Shown here piece by piece: positions 1 through 6,766 of a stretch of 23,938 bases of DNA (the stretch's first letter is position 1; the number at the start of each line of letters is the position of its first letter). The translations under genes and the position numbers were made by a program. Source of the stretch: LMEP-6097 sp049314535. GTDB lineage: Bacteria > Cyanobacteriota > Vampirovibrionia > LMEP-6097. The notes under the pieces were generated by a model. The model was given only the letters and a program-made list of their open reading frames with translations. It made no database searches and was not told where the DNA came from. The DNA lies in the NCBI GenBank assembly GCA_049314535.1, contig JBMOEX010000026.1:1-23938 (forward strand), written 5' to 3'.

Positions 1-1
1 A

Positions 2-100
2 CCTCACGAAGCAGCTAAGCAAGCTGAACTCCTATTCAGCACACTTTCTTTAATACTCGGCTATGTTTTTTCTTTCTTGAATGAAATTTTAATTATCTAA
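2..100 (+). CDS. 3' end of an unknown gene running in from the left edge (partial)
   Basis: One + strand frame is open from base 2 to a TAA at 98-100. It would encode about 32 residues, beginning PHEAAKQAELL and ending with a hydrophobic, helix-like stretch (LILGYVFSFLNEILII). The composition looks protein-like, but the stretch is too short to be certain. It would converge on and overlap the DUF2442 gene by 12 bases. A perfect 6-bp hairpin (GCTGAA 23-28 / TTCAGC 35-40) lies inside it. No family is recognised, and chance openness of an AT-rich frame is a real alternative. Confidence 0.33.
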   Translation, partial: PHEAAKQAELLFSTLSLILGYVFSFLNEILII

Positions 101-382
101 AGGCTGGAGTATTTCTCTTAAATACTCTGGAGCTAGATCGGCTTCATTAAACCAAGTGATGGTTCTAGCGTCTTTATCATATTTAACTGTAGCGAAATTC
201 TTTAAGTCTTGAAGTGGCTTAAACATGCCATTTGGCTTAGCGTTTAGTATAAAACTTTCTAGATTAACTAGACCCTTAGCACCATCATTAAAGGCTAATT
301 TGACTTTATATTCACCGAGGTATTCGGCATTCGTGACCAAAGGAATGCTTTCATTTTTTCTATTCTTTTTTAAATGTTTCAT
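89..382 (-). CDS. DUF2442 family small protein
   Basis: This is a 97-residue protein of the DUF2442 type. Family-like features are the central LAFNDGAKGLVNLESF stretch (residues ~29-44), 'GMFKPLQD' at ~52-59 and 'TITWFNEADLAPEYL' at ~74-88. DUF2442 proteins are small and biochemically uncharacterised, and they are often encoded beside DUF4160 proteins, as here. The pair has been suspected of being toxin-antitoxin-like, but that is inference. The start is supported by a GGAG placed six bases before the ATG. It lies 14 bases downstream of the DUF4160 gene on the same strand, so the two are very probably co-transcribed. The N-terminus is rich in Lys and Asn (MKHLKKNRKNES). Confidence 0.85.
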   Translation of the reverse strand: MKHLKKNRKNESIPLVTNAEYLGEYKVKLAFNDGAKGLVNLESFILNAKPNGMFKPLQDLKNFATVKYDKDARTITWFNEADLAPEYLREILQPLDN

Positions 383-396
383 AAATTTCTCCGAGG

Positions 397-654
397 CTAT
401 TTAAGGGGCGTTATTTTATTAAGTTTTTCTTCGTTTAAAATTTTCTGCCAGTTTGTTAACAGTTCACTGTGATTTAATTCTACCCATTTTTTAATTAATT
501 TTGTGACTTTTGGAGGAAGAGATTTTTTGATATTTTCACCTTTAAAATTGAATTTAGCTGTTAAACCTGCATGGTAAGCATGAAAGTGTGGTGGACTATG
601 GTCGTTAAGGTACATGTAAATTTTAATTCCATTAAATTCACTAATTAAAGGCAT
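397..654 (-). CDS. DUF4160 family small protein
   Basis: This is an 85-residue protein with the hallmark DUF4160 N-terminus: MPLISEFNGIKIYMYLNDH, then SPPHFHAYHAG. The HxPPHFH-type segment (residues ~19-27) is typical of the family. 'SLPPKVTKLIKKWVELNHSELLTNW' at ~45-69 matches the conserved helical C-terminal half. The function is unknown. It is the upstream partner of the DUF2442 gene and lies 64 bases downstream of cas9 on the same strand, so read-through from cas9 is possible. No strong Shine-Dalgarno sequence precedes the ATG. A short perfect hairpin (AATTCT/AGAATT, 661-676) stands just upstream but lacks a T-run. Confidence 0.87.
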   Translation of the reverse strand: MPLISEFNGIKIYMYLNDHSPPHFHAYHAGLTAKFNFKGENIKKSLPPKVTKLIKKWVELNHSELLTNWQKILNEEKLNKITPLK

Positions 655-718
655 GGAGTAAATTCTGCTAAGAATTTAATAGATGTGCTTTTAATACAGG
701 GTTTTAACGGATGACTAA

Positions 719-3700
719 TTAAACTAAAGCAGCTTCCTTCTTGTTTTTTACTGGGTCGATTTTAATGAAGCGTGCCTGGGTGAGGGTGTTGGCCGAAACT
801 GAGATTGTTTGATTATTTAATGAGATTTGTCCACTAGATTTGATTGAACTCAATAAATAAACCCCAGCCCTATACTCTTTAGTTCTTACTTTAAAATCAG
901 ACTCCACGAGTATACTATCTCCAGTCTCAAAGACACAGCCATTTTCATAAAGCTTATAGCCTTTAGCTTTTAGTTCATCTAAAGCAAGTTTAGTATTTTT
1001 ATGAGCATAAAGTGTGAACACTCTAGCTTTTCTTTTTTCATCGAAGTATATTACTTGACCTTTATAGCTTTCCGTTTCTTTAAATTGATTTTTAGTCAAA
1101 GAGTTAGTCGGTGAAAAATCTTTAAATTCTTCTAGGCATAAGCGATTATCATCTAAGTATGTCTCAGTTTCTGTTTCCTTATTTATGATTTGGATTCTCT
1201 TCACTAAAGTCTTGCGGTGAGGGTGCCTGTAGCTTTTTAAGGTATTTAACCAATTTTCTTTAGAGAAATCCATTTTTTCTAATTTATCTTTTAGATCTTT
1301 TTTAATCGCCAAATCCCAGAGCTTTTCTAGCCTTTTGCTAATCTCATCTTTAGTAATTGTCTCTGAAAGGTAACTGTAGAAATCTTTATGATAAATTAGG
1401 TAGTTAAATTTAACGAGTATTCCCTTTTTATTAGATTTTTTTAGGCTCTCTAGTTTGTAGATAGTTTGCTTAGGCAATAATAGAGAAACATCTCTAGTCT
1501 TATTAAAAGCAGAAATCTCTTTAAATCTTTTCTCAAAGTTCTCTTTACTCTTCTCTAAAGCCTCACAGCTAAATCGTCTCGTGTCGCTATCATTAATAGA
1601 GCTATCTGGTTTCTCTTTTATGCTCTGTGAGCAGCTTATGCAGTAAGCATCTAGGGCGTGGTGCAGATGATTAGCTCGGTTCTTCTTCTTTTTTAATTCT
1701 GGAGCTAAATTCTTCCATTCTTCCTCGCTTTTATTAACTAAAAGCCTCTCTAGTTTATATTTAGATCTTAATTTCGCTGTAATCGCTCCACTGTTTACGA
1801 AAATTTTTCTTTCGTCATCCCTCGTCTGTAAGCCCCAACCGAATAATTTAGCTGTTACGTTTTGAGCTAATCTTGCTACATGGGCAGTTTCAGCAAGTCC
1901 CGTGTATCTCTCGAAAAGTTCTAATGGTTTAGTGTTTATTAAAAGCTCAAAAGTGCGCTTTGGTAAACCAATACCTCCAGTGGGTTTCGATAAACCAATA
2001 CCTCTGATACGAGTTTGAAATTTAATCCATTCATCTGTACCTTTACTAGAGATCCATTCATAAGGGGTGTGGTTTCCTTTCTCTTGATTAGCGGAGCCTA
2101 GGCAGAGAACTTTATTAAACAGTCCGTCTGAAGTGATGACATCAGAGTAAGGCACTATATGGTCGATTTGGTATTCTCTGAATTTCTCTACTATTAAAGC
2201 TTCACCAGTATAAGGGCATCTCATCCCCTGCCTTTCCCAGAGCTTATACTTATCTATGTTCTTTTTATTTACCTCTAAGCCATTCTCTAAAAGGTCTTTA
2301 GCAGCTTTATCATTTTTCTTTTCATTGTCTTTAATCGCAGTGTTATAGTTTTTAACTACTTTATTACCATCTATGTAACCGCCTTCTCCACGAATAAACT
2401 CGAAAATGATTTTATCAGGCGTGCCGTGTTTTTTAGCTAGAGCCTCTACTAAATTAATAAATACTTGTAAGCGATTTCTAACTACTGGATTATTAACTGA
2501 GCCTATTTTTAAAGCTATTTCCTTATACTTATCATCCTCTAAATCTATCTCATAACGATTATCCTGAATGCTGATTTTTTCCCAAGTCTCACCAAGACGG
2601 CTAGTTACTCTTTCTATTTCTGATTTAGTTACTCCTAAATGTGGTTTAGTTTCATCTGAATTCTGAACATGCTTGGAAATGTCTATCTGACTAGGCTCTA
2701 AAGTGTTTTCTAAAATCTCATTTATGATTTTAAGTGCAGGACGGCAGAAAGAGCTTCTGCCAGAAGTGTTAAATTTAATTTCATCATTGAAATTCGGGTC
2801 ATGAAAGGTAGCATCTAGTACGGTTTTGATGATTTTATCTCGCTCAGCTTTAGTTAATTTCAGTGATTTTACTTCACTGCTAATTTTTTCTTGAATAAGA
2901 CTAAAACATTTTCCATAAACTTTTTTAAACTCCTCTCTAGTAAAGCCTCTGCGTTCTCCATAGACATCAGTGAAACGAAAGTTTTTAAGATGCATTAAAA
3001 GCTTAAATTTACTATTCTCGGTATCTTTAGCATTGCAAGTATTTCTAAGTGGCATTAGGCAGCATTTATCCATCATGCGGTTATCAAATCTTGGGGTCTT
3101 TTGTGCTAAAACGCCCTGTGCTTCCCATTCAGTACCCCTCTGCCTTTTAAATTCTTTAGGAGCATTTTTCTTTACTGTAACGAAAGCTTCTTTAGCTGGA
3201 CCATAGAGAAAATAATCAGTCTCGGTATTTTTTAGATTAGGGATAATTTCTTTAGCATTATCAAATAAAACTCTAAGTTCGGCTGCTACTAGCTCACGGG
3301 GTGCTACTCTACCTTTTCTTCTAACTGTTCTTGAAGCTGAAAGTGATTCAGCCTGTGAGATATCTTCTATTCTGAGCTTTATTTTATTTAGATTTAGTGG
3401 ATATTCGTCACTGATTAAGCCTTGTAGTTTCGCTTCAAAATAGCATGGATAATGCAGTTCTTTAGCACTAAACGTCTCTTGAAGGGCTTTTTCATATTCT
3501 TGAACTGCTTCGTAATTTTCTTTAGCCTCATCTAGAGCTTCTGCTGCATTTTCAGTATTTTCTATTTCATGATCTTTATAATCACTATGTTTGTAACCCC
3601 TATGCTGAATAGCTGCATGCAGAGCTTTATATATCTGCCATTCGCTAAGTGCTTGTCCTTGAATTAGAGTGGCTAAATCTTGAGCAGGATTACTTGAATA

Positions 3701-4069
3701 ATTCATTAAGGCTACTCTAAGTAAAGCTGAGTTATAAATAGTATTAGAATTTTTAGGCGTGTATTCTGTCTTTAGTCTATCGTCAGCAGCTTTAACTCGT
3801 ATACTTTTATTTTTATCTATGTCCTCATAAAACTCTATTAATGGTGTTAGTCCAGCTTCTGACCAGATTTTATTTAGCCACAACTCTCTTTTTTTATGAG
3901 CTTGCCTAGTTCTAAATGTTCTACGGCGTTTAGCTATATCTTGGGTGCTAGCATGCTCTGCTGGTATGAGCATGGACCCTAAGTCAAGAATTTCAGCACC
4001 ACGTCTTGCGCAGTAGCCTATGCTTCCTTTACCTAAATCAAACCCAAAAACCGTCTCTTCAAAAATCAT
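719..4069 (-). CDS. cas9: Cas9 endonuclease (type II CRISPR effector), complete
   Basis: This is an RNA-guided DNA endonuclease of 1116 residues, mid-sized for Cas9. RuvC-I is FGFDLGKGSIGYC with Asp11. The arginine-rich bridge helix is at ~46-66 (AKRRRTFRTRQAHKKRE). RuvC-II is PDKIIFEF with Glu557. The HNH domain is at ~615-672: CPYTG at 618, YQIDH with Asp636-His637, then FNKVL with Asn652 and KGNHTPYE. RuvC-III is HLHHALDAYC with His804 and Asp807. All expected catalytic residues are present, so both nuclease sites look intact. Residues ~115-540 would be the recognition lobe and ~830-1116 the wedge/PAM-interacting region, which I cannot assign further. The II-A/B/C subtype is not clear to me. 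No cas1, cas2, cas4, csn2 or repeat array is visible in the window. Only 50 bases separate its start from divergent trxB, and no clear Shine-Dalgarno is seen. DUF4160/DUF2442 genes follow on the same strand. Confidence 0.96.
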   Translation of the reverse strand: MIFEETVFGFDLGKGSIGYCARRGAEILDLGSMLIPAEHASTQDIAKRRRTFRTRQAHKKRELWLNKIWSEAGLTPLIEFYEDIDKNKSIRVKAADDRLKTEYTPKNSNTIYNSALLRVALMNYSSNPAQDLATLIQGQALSEWQIYKALHAAIQHRGYKHSDYKDHEIENTENAAEALDEAKENYEAVQEYEKALQETFSAKELHYPCYFEAKLQGLISDEYPLNLNKIKLRIEDISQAESLSASRTVRRKGRVAPRELVAAELRVLFDNAKEIIPNLKNTETDYFLYGPAKEAFVTVKKNAPKEFKRQRGTEWEAQGVLAQKTPRFDNRMMDKCCLMPLRNTCNAKDTENSKFKLLMHLKNFRFTDVYGERRGFTREEFKKVYGKCFSLIQEKISSEVKSLKLTKAERDKIIKTVLDATFHDPNFNDEIKFNTSGRSSFCRPALKIINEILENTLEPSQIDISKHVQNSDETKPHLGVTKSEIERVTSRLGETWEKISIQDNRYEIDLEDDKYKEIALKIGSVNNPVVRNRLQVFINLVEALAKKHGTPDKIIFEFIRGEGGYIDGNKVVKNYNTAIKDNEKKNDKAAKDLLENGLEVNKKNIDKYKLWERQGMRCPYTGEALIVEKFREYQIDHIVPYSDVITSDGLFNKVLCLGSANQEKGNHTPYEWISSKGTDEWIKFQTRIRGIGLSKPTGGIGLPKRTFELLINTKPLELFERYTGLAETAHVARLAQNVTAKLFGWGLQTRDDERKIFVNSGAITAKLRSKYKLERLLVNKSEEEWKNLAPELKKKKNRANHLHHALDAYCISCSQSIKEKPDSSINDSDTRRFSCEALEKSKENFEKRFKEISAFNKTRDVSLLLPKQTIYKLESLKKSNKKGILVKFNYLIYHKDFYSYLSETITKDEISKRLEKLWDLAIKKDLKDKLEKMDFSKENWLNTLKSYRHPHRKTLVKRIQIINKETETETYLDDNRLCLEEFKDFSPTNSLTKNQFKETESYKGQVIYFDEKRKARVFTLYAHKNTKLALDELKAKGYKLYENGCVFETGDSILVESDFKVRTKEYRAGVYLLSSIKSSGQISLNNQTISVSANTLTQARFIKIDPVKNKKEAALV
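1964..2017 (-). repeat. 27-nt in-frame tandem duplication inside cas9
   Basis: The 14-mer TAAACCAATACCTC occurs at 1964-1977 and again at 1991-2004, exactly 27 bases apart. The protein shows the same nine-residue period, GIGLSKPTG followed by GIGLPKRTF, in the segment between the HNH and RuvC-III motifs (residues ~690-707). The second halves of the two units have diverged, so the duplication is not very recent. It keeps the reading frame and does not touch catalytic residues. Confidence 0.7.
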
Positions 4070-4119
4070 AGTAAGTTTAAATAAATATTAGCAATTTAAA
4101 CTTTGCTAAAATCTAAATC
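4070..4119. promoter_or_regulatory. divergent cas9-trxB intergenic promoter region
   Basis: These 50 AT-rich bases are all that separates the starts of cas9 (minus) and trxB (plus), so both promoters must lie here or inside the genes. For trxB a TAAAAT at 4107-4112 ends seven bases before the ATG, which would give a nearly leaderless transcript. For cas9 a TAATAT (minus strand) lies about 20 bases before its ATG. Neither has a convincing -35 box. The space is too small for a tracrRNA gene. Confidence 0.4.
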
Positions 4120-5079
4120 ATGTCTTCTAACCCTACTACTATATACGACACTATAATCATCGGTGCTGGACCTGCTGGTCTCTCTGCTGGACTTTATGCT
4201 TCTAGAGGGAATCTTAAGACTCTTATCCTGGAAAAAGGCATAGTAGGCGGGCAGCTTCAAGTTACTCACGAGATTGAAAATTATCCAGGTATGGATCATA
4301 TGACAGGTCCACAGATCTCTGATGCTATGGAAACACAGACTAAAAGATTTGGCTGTGAGGTTATCACTGGTGATCCAGTCATGTCAGTAAATTTAGAATC
4401 TTCGCCTAAGGTAGTTAAAACAGCTAAAGGTGAGTTTAAAGGTCATACCCTGATTATCGCTAGCGGCTCAGAACATAAACAGCTAGGCGTACCTGGGGAA
4501 AAAGAAAACTGGGGTAAGGGTGTCTCTTACTGTGCAGTCTGTGATGGAGCTTTTTTTAAAGAAAGAGAAGTCGTCGTCGTTGGTGGTGGTTCCTCGGCAG
4601 TAGAAGAGGGGAATTTTTTAACGAAGTTCGCGAAGAAGGTTACTTTAATTCACAGGCGTGACGAGCTGCGTGCTGAGAGGATTTTACAGAATCGTTTTAA
4701 AGCTAATCCTAAGACTGATATAGTTTGGGATAGTGTCGTAACTAAAATTAATGGTGGTATCCTAGGCGTAGAATCCGTTACAGTAAAGAATCTCAAGACT
4801 AATGAGGAATATGATTTTCCTTGTGAAGGAGTTTTTATTTATGTAGGTCTGATTCCAAATGTGGATTTTTTAGAGTCTAAAATAGAGACAGATGAAGCTG
4901 GTAAAATAAAGTCGACGATTAAGATGGAGACTAATTTACCTGGTATTTTTGTAGCTGGTGATGTTAGAGATACTGTTTTAAAGCAAGCAGTAACAGCAGC
5001 TTCGGATGGATCGTTAGCTGCTACTATGGCGATAGCCTATGTAGAGTCCTTAGAAGATCAGCACTTAGCCGCTGCATAG
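4120..5079 (+). CDS. trxB: thioredoxin-disulfide reductase
   Basis: This cytoplasmic NADPH-dependent flavoenzyme reduces thioredoxin. At 319 residues it has the normal length for the low-molecular-weight bacterial TrxB. The FAD-binding GAGPAGLSAGLYASRG is at 15-30, and GGQL with ENYPG is at ~43-57. The redox-active CAVC (Cys138/Cys141) sits inside SYCAVCDGAFF. The NADPH-binding VVVVGGGSSAVEEG is at ~151-164, followed by the phosphate-recognising HRRDELRA. The C-terminal FAD segment GIFVAGDVRD is followed by KQAVTAASDGSLAA. It is transcribed alone, divergent from cas9 and convergent with gmk. A dispersed repeat starts three bases after its stop codon. Confidence 0.97.
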   Translation: MSSNPTTIYDTIIIGAGPAGLSAGLYASRGNLKTLILEKGIVGGQLQVTHEIENYPGMDHMTGPQISDAMETQTKRFGCEVITGDPVMSVNLESSPKVVKTAKGEFKGHTLIIASGSEHKQLGVPGEKENWGKGVSYCAVCDGAFFKEREVVVVGGGSSAVEEGNFLTKFAKKVTLIHRRDELRAERILQNRFKANPKTDIVWDSVVTKINGGILGVESVTVKNLKTNEEYDFPCEGVFIYVGLIPNVDFLESKIETDEAGKIKSTIKMETNLPGIFVAGDVRDTVLKQAVTAASDGSLAATMAIAYVESLEDQHLAAA

Positions 5080-5081
5080 AC

Positions 5082-5134
5082 CGTTACCGAACTCCATTTT
5101 CTACGTTAGCCTTGAAACTGCACGTTCGGTATCT
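5082..5134. repeat. dispersed inverted-end element, copy A
   Basis: This is a ~50-bp element with perfect 8-bp inverted ends, TACCGAAC (5085-5092) and GTTCGGTA (5124-5131). Read on the minus strand it contains GTAGAAAATGGAGTT, a diverged form of the core GCAGAAATTGGAGTT seen in copies D, E and F. It also contains GCAGTTTCAAGG, related to GCAAGTTCAAAT in copy B. It fills the gap between convergent trxB and gmk and encodes the last residues and stop of gmk. Confidence 0.6.
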
Positions 5135-5735
5135 GTCTATCGTAATCATTAATAAGAAGATTTTTTTTTTCGACTCTTCTGCTTAGGATAATTTCCCTAA
5201 GTTCTTTTCCTGCACGCTGAGCTGAATCGTTAATAACTGAAAAATCAAAGTCATTTATATACTTCATCTCATCTCTAGCTTTGGCTAGCCTAAGTAAAAT
5301 CTTTTCTTCTGGCTCTGTCGCTCTTTTTCTTAGTCTTGCCTCTAATTCATCAATGCTCGGTGGTAAAAGAAATATCATTAGTGCTTCAGGGAATTTCTCT
5401 TTTACTTGTAAAGCACCCTGCACTTCTATTTCTAAGAAAACATCAGTACCGTTTTTTAATTTTTCAAAAACAAAATCTTTAGGAGTGCCGTATTTATTAC
5501 CAACGAATTCCGCCCACTCTAATAATTTATCAGCTTGGATCAATTCATCAAATTCATGGTTTGTTCTGAAAAAATAATTTTTACCCTCTTCTTCGCCGCT
5601 TCTCTTTTCACGGGTAGTTACAGAAACTGAAAATATAAGGTTATCTAAATTTCGGAAAAGTTCTTTTACGACAGTACCTTTACCGACCCCAGAAGGGCCT
5701 GTGAAGACTATTAGATTACCCATTTTTGAGTTCAT
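5106..5735 (-). CDS. gmk: guanylate kinase
   Basis: Gmk phosphorylates GMP to GDP with ATP in purine nucleotide metabolism. The P-loop is GPSGVGKGT at residues 13-21. The GMP-binding region contains SVTTREKRSGEEEGKNYFF, and EWAEFVGNKYGTP and VFLEIEVQGALQVK follow; all are standard Gmk signatures. The chosen ATG at 5733-5735 forms an ATGA overlap with the nfeD stop, implying translational coupling. A GTG three codons further upstream (5742-5744) is a weaker alternative. The protein is 209 residues, near the family norm. The last nine or so residues (QIPNVQFQG) and the TAA are encoded within dispersed repeat copy A, so the C-terminal tail appears to be borrowed. It is the last gene of the ruvC-nfeD-gmk operon. 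Confidence 0.95.
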   Translation of the reverse strand: MNSKMGNLIVFTGPSGVGKGTVVKELFRNLDNLIFSVSVTTREKRSGEEEGKNYFFRTNHEFDELIQADKLLEWAEFVGNKYGTPKDFVFEKLKNGTDVFLEIEVQGALQVKEKFPEALMIFLLPPSIDELEARLRKRATEPEEKILLRLAKARDEMKYINDFDFSVINDSAQRAGKELREIILSRRVEKKNLLINDYDRQIPNVQFQG

Positions 5736-6172
5736 TCTAGGCACTCAACTATAGCAATATCACCATCTTTTTGGATGATTTTAACTGTAGTCCCTTGTCC
5801 TATAAATTCCCCTTTTAGGCTCTTCGCTAACAAAACTGCATCAAAATCAAAAACTTTTATGGTCCCAAGTTCAGTTTCCGTAATTGGCTTAAAGACCATA
5901 GCTTCTTTGCCAATGAGATTCGTATCAGAGTTTTTATTTTCTGGGATTTTAACGATAAATTTAAGAGCTGGTCTAAGAGTAAAAACAAGGATAGCAGTGG
6001 TCGCTATAAAAATTAATATGAGTACGTAGAAGTTCATAGTACTGAGTTGATCTATGATTCCGATCACTAGGCTTGAAACTGCAAGGCAAATAAAAACAAA
6101 CAAGCGGGGGGTGAAAGCCTCCGCAAGCATGAGTAAACCTGCAACAATATACCAAATAGAGGTGGAATCCAT
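5732..6172 (-). CDS. NfeD-like membrane protein (short form)
   Basis: This is a 146-residue protein with two or three hydrophobic segments in the N-terminal half (roughly 7-28, 29-44 and 47-67). A soluble domain of beta-strand character follows (~82-146: LIGKEAMVFKPI, GTIKVFDFDAVLLAK, GQGTTVKIIQKDGDIAIVECLE). This is the architecture of short NfeD proteins, whose OB-fold domain faces the cytoplasm and which usually partner with a stomatin/SPFH protein in membrane quality control. No stomatin gene is in the window. It starts three bases after the ruvC stop and overlaps gmk by four bases, so it is translationally linked to both. Confidence 0.78.
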   Translation of the reverse strand: MDSTSIWYIVAGLLMLAEAFTPRLFVFICLAVSSLVIGIIDQLSTMNFYVLILIFIATTAILVFTLRPALKFIVKIPENKNSDTNLIGKEAMVFKPITETELGTIKVFDFDAVLLAKSLKGEFIGQGTTVKIIQKDGDIAIVECLE

Positions 6173-6175
6173 TAT

Positions 6176-6673
6176 CTAAGGAATTCTAACAAACTTTTGG
6201 TAATCACTTCTTAAAAAACATAAAGCAATTGCTACAGCGTCTACTGCATCATCAGGGCGAATCTTTTCTGTAAGCTGTAGATCAGCCATTACGAAGCTTT
6301 CAACTTCACTTTTCTCGGCACGGCCCCTACCTGTAATTATTTGTTTAACCTGTAGAGGTGTATATTCAAAAATTTGCATCTTTGATTCATGAGCTAGTTG
6401 TAAAACAACTCCACGAGCCTGTGCTACAGGAATGACAGTTTTTAGGTTTTTAAAAAAGAAAAGCTGTTCTATGGCAACTACGTCTGGTTTAAAGGTATTT
6501 ATTAGATCTAAAAGATCTAGGCGAATCTCTGTAAGCCTTTGAGCTTCTGTATCGAATTTACTAGTTTCAATAATGCCACACTGTAATAGTTTATATAAAT
6601 TATTAGAATCATAGGATTCGATAATCGCAAAGCCAAGCCGAGCCGTGCCAGGATCTATGCCAAGTATTTTCAT
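6176..6673 (-). CDS. ruvC: Holliday junction resolvase RuvC
   Basis: RuvC is the crossover junction endodeoxyribonuclease that cuts Holliday junctions with RuvAB during recombination repair. Starting at ATG 6671-6673 gives 165 residues beginning MKILGIDPGTARLGF, the normal RuvC start. The four acidic residues are Asp7, Glu69 (VVAIEQLFFFKN), Asp142 and Asp145 (RPDDAVDAVAIA). The ITGRGRAEKSEV segment (~113-124) is also typical. An in-frame TTG 33 bases upstream would add 11 residues not expected for the family, so it was not used. It is the first gene of the ruvC-nfeD-gmk run and is divergent from lnt. An AAGGA lies about 12-14 bases before the ATG. Confidence 0.95.
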   Translation of the reverse strand: MKILGIDPGTARLGFAIIESYDSNNLYKLLQCGIIETSKFDTEAQRLTEIRLDLLDLINTFKPDVVAIEQLFFFKNLKTVIPVAQARGVVLQLAHESKMQIFEYTPLQVKQIITGRGRAEKSEVESFVMADLQLTEKIRPDDAVDAVAIALCFLRSDYQKFVRIP

Positions 6674-6734
6674 AAATATGGGCTTCCTTATCGTAAGTTT
6701 TAGCAAAGATTTCGCAAAGCTGAATCTCTAATAC

Positions 6735-6740
6735 TATAAT
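6735..6740 (+). promoter_or_regulatory. candidate -10 box of lnt
   Basis: A perfect TATAAT lies 26 bases before the lnt ATG. The matching -35 position (around 6712-6717, TCGCAA) is poor, so this is a candidate only. No Shine-Dalgarno precedes lnt. Confidence 0.35.
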
Positions 6741-6766
6741 TATATGGCAAGATTTTATTTACATTA

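Noticed and set aside
2970..3206. Open frame on the + strand inside cas9
   Set aside because: It lies antisense to a well-supported Cas9 region and has no family features. Similar antisense frames inside gyrA, plsX, gmk, nfeD and icd were dropped for the same reason.
6674..6706. Upstream TTG start for ruvC
   Set aside because: RuvC proteins normally begin at MKILGIDPGT; the extension has no family support.
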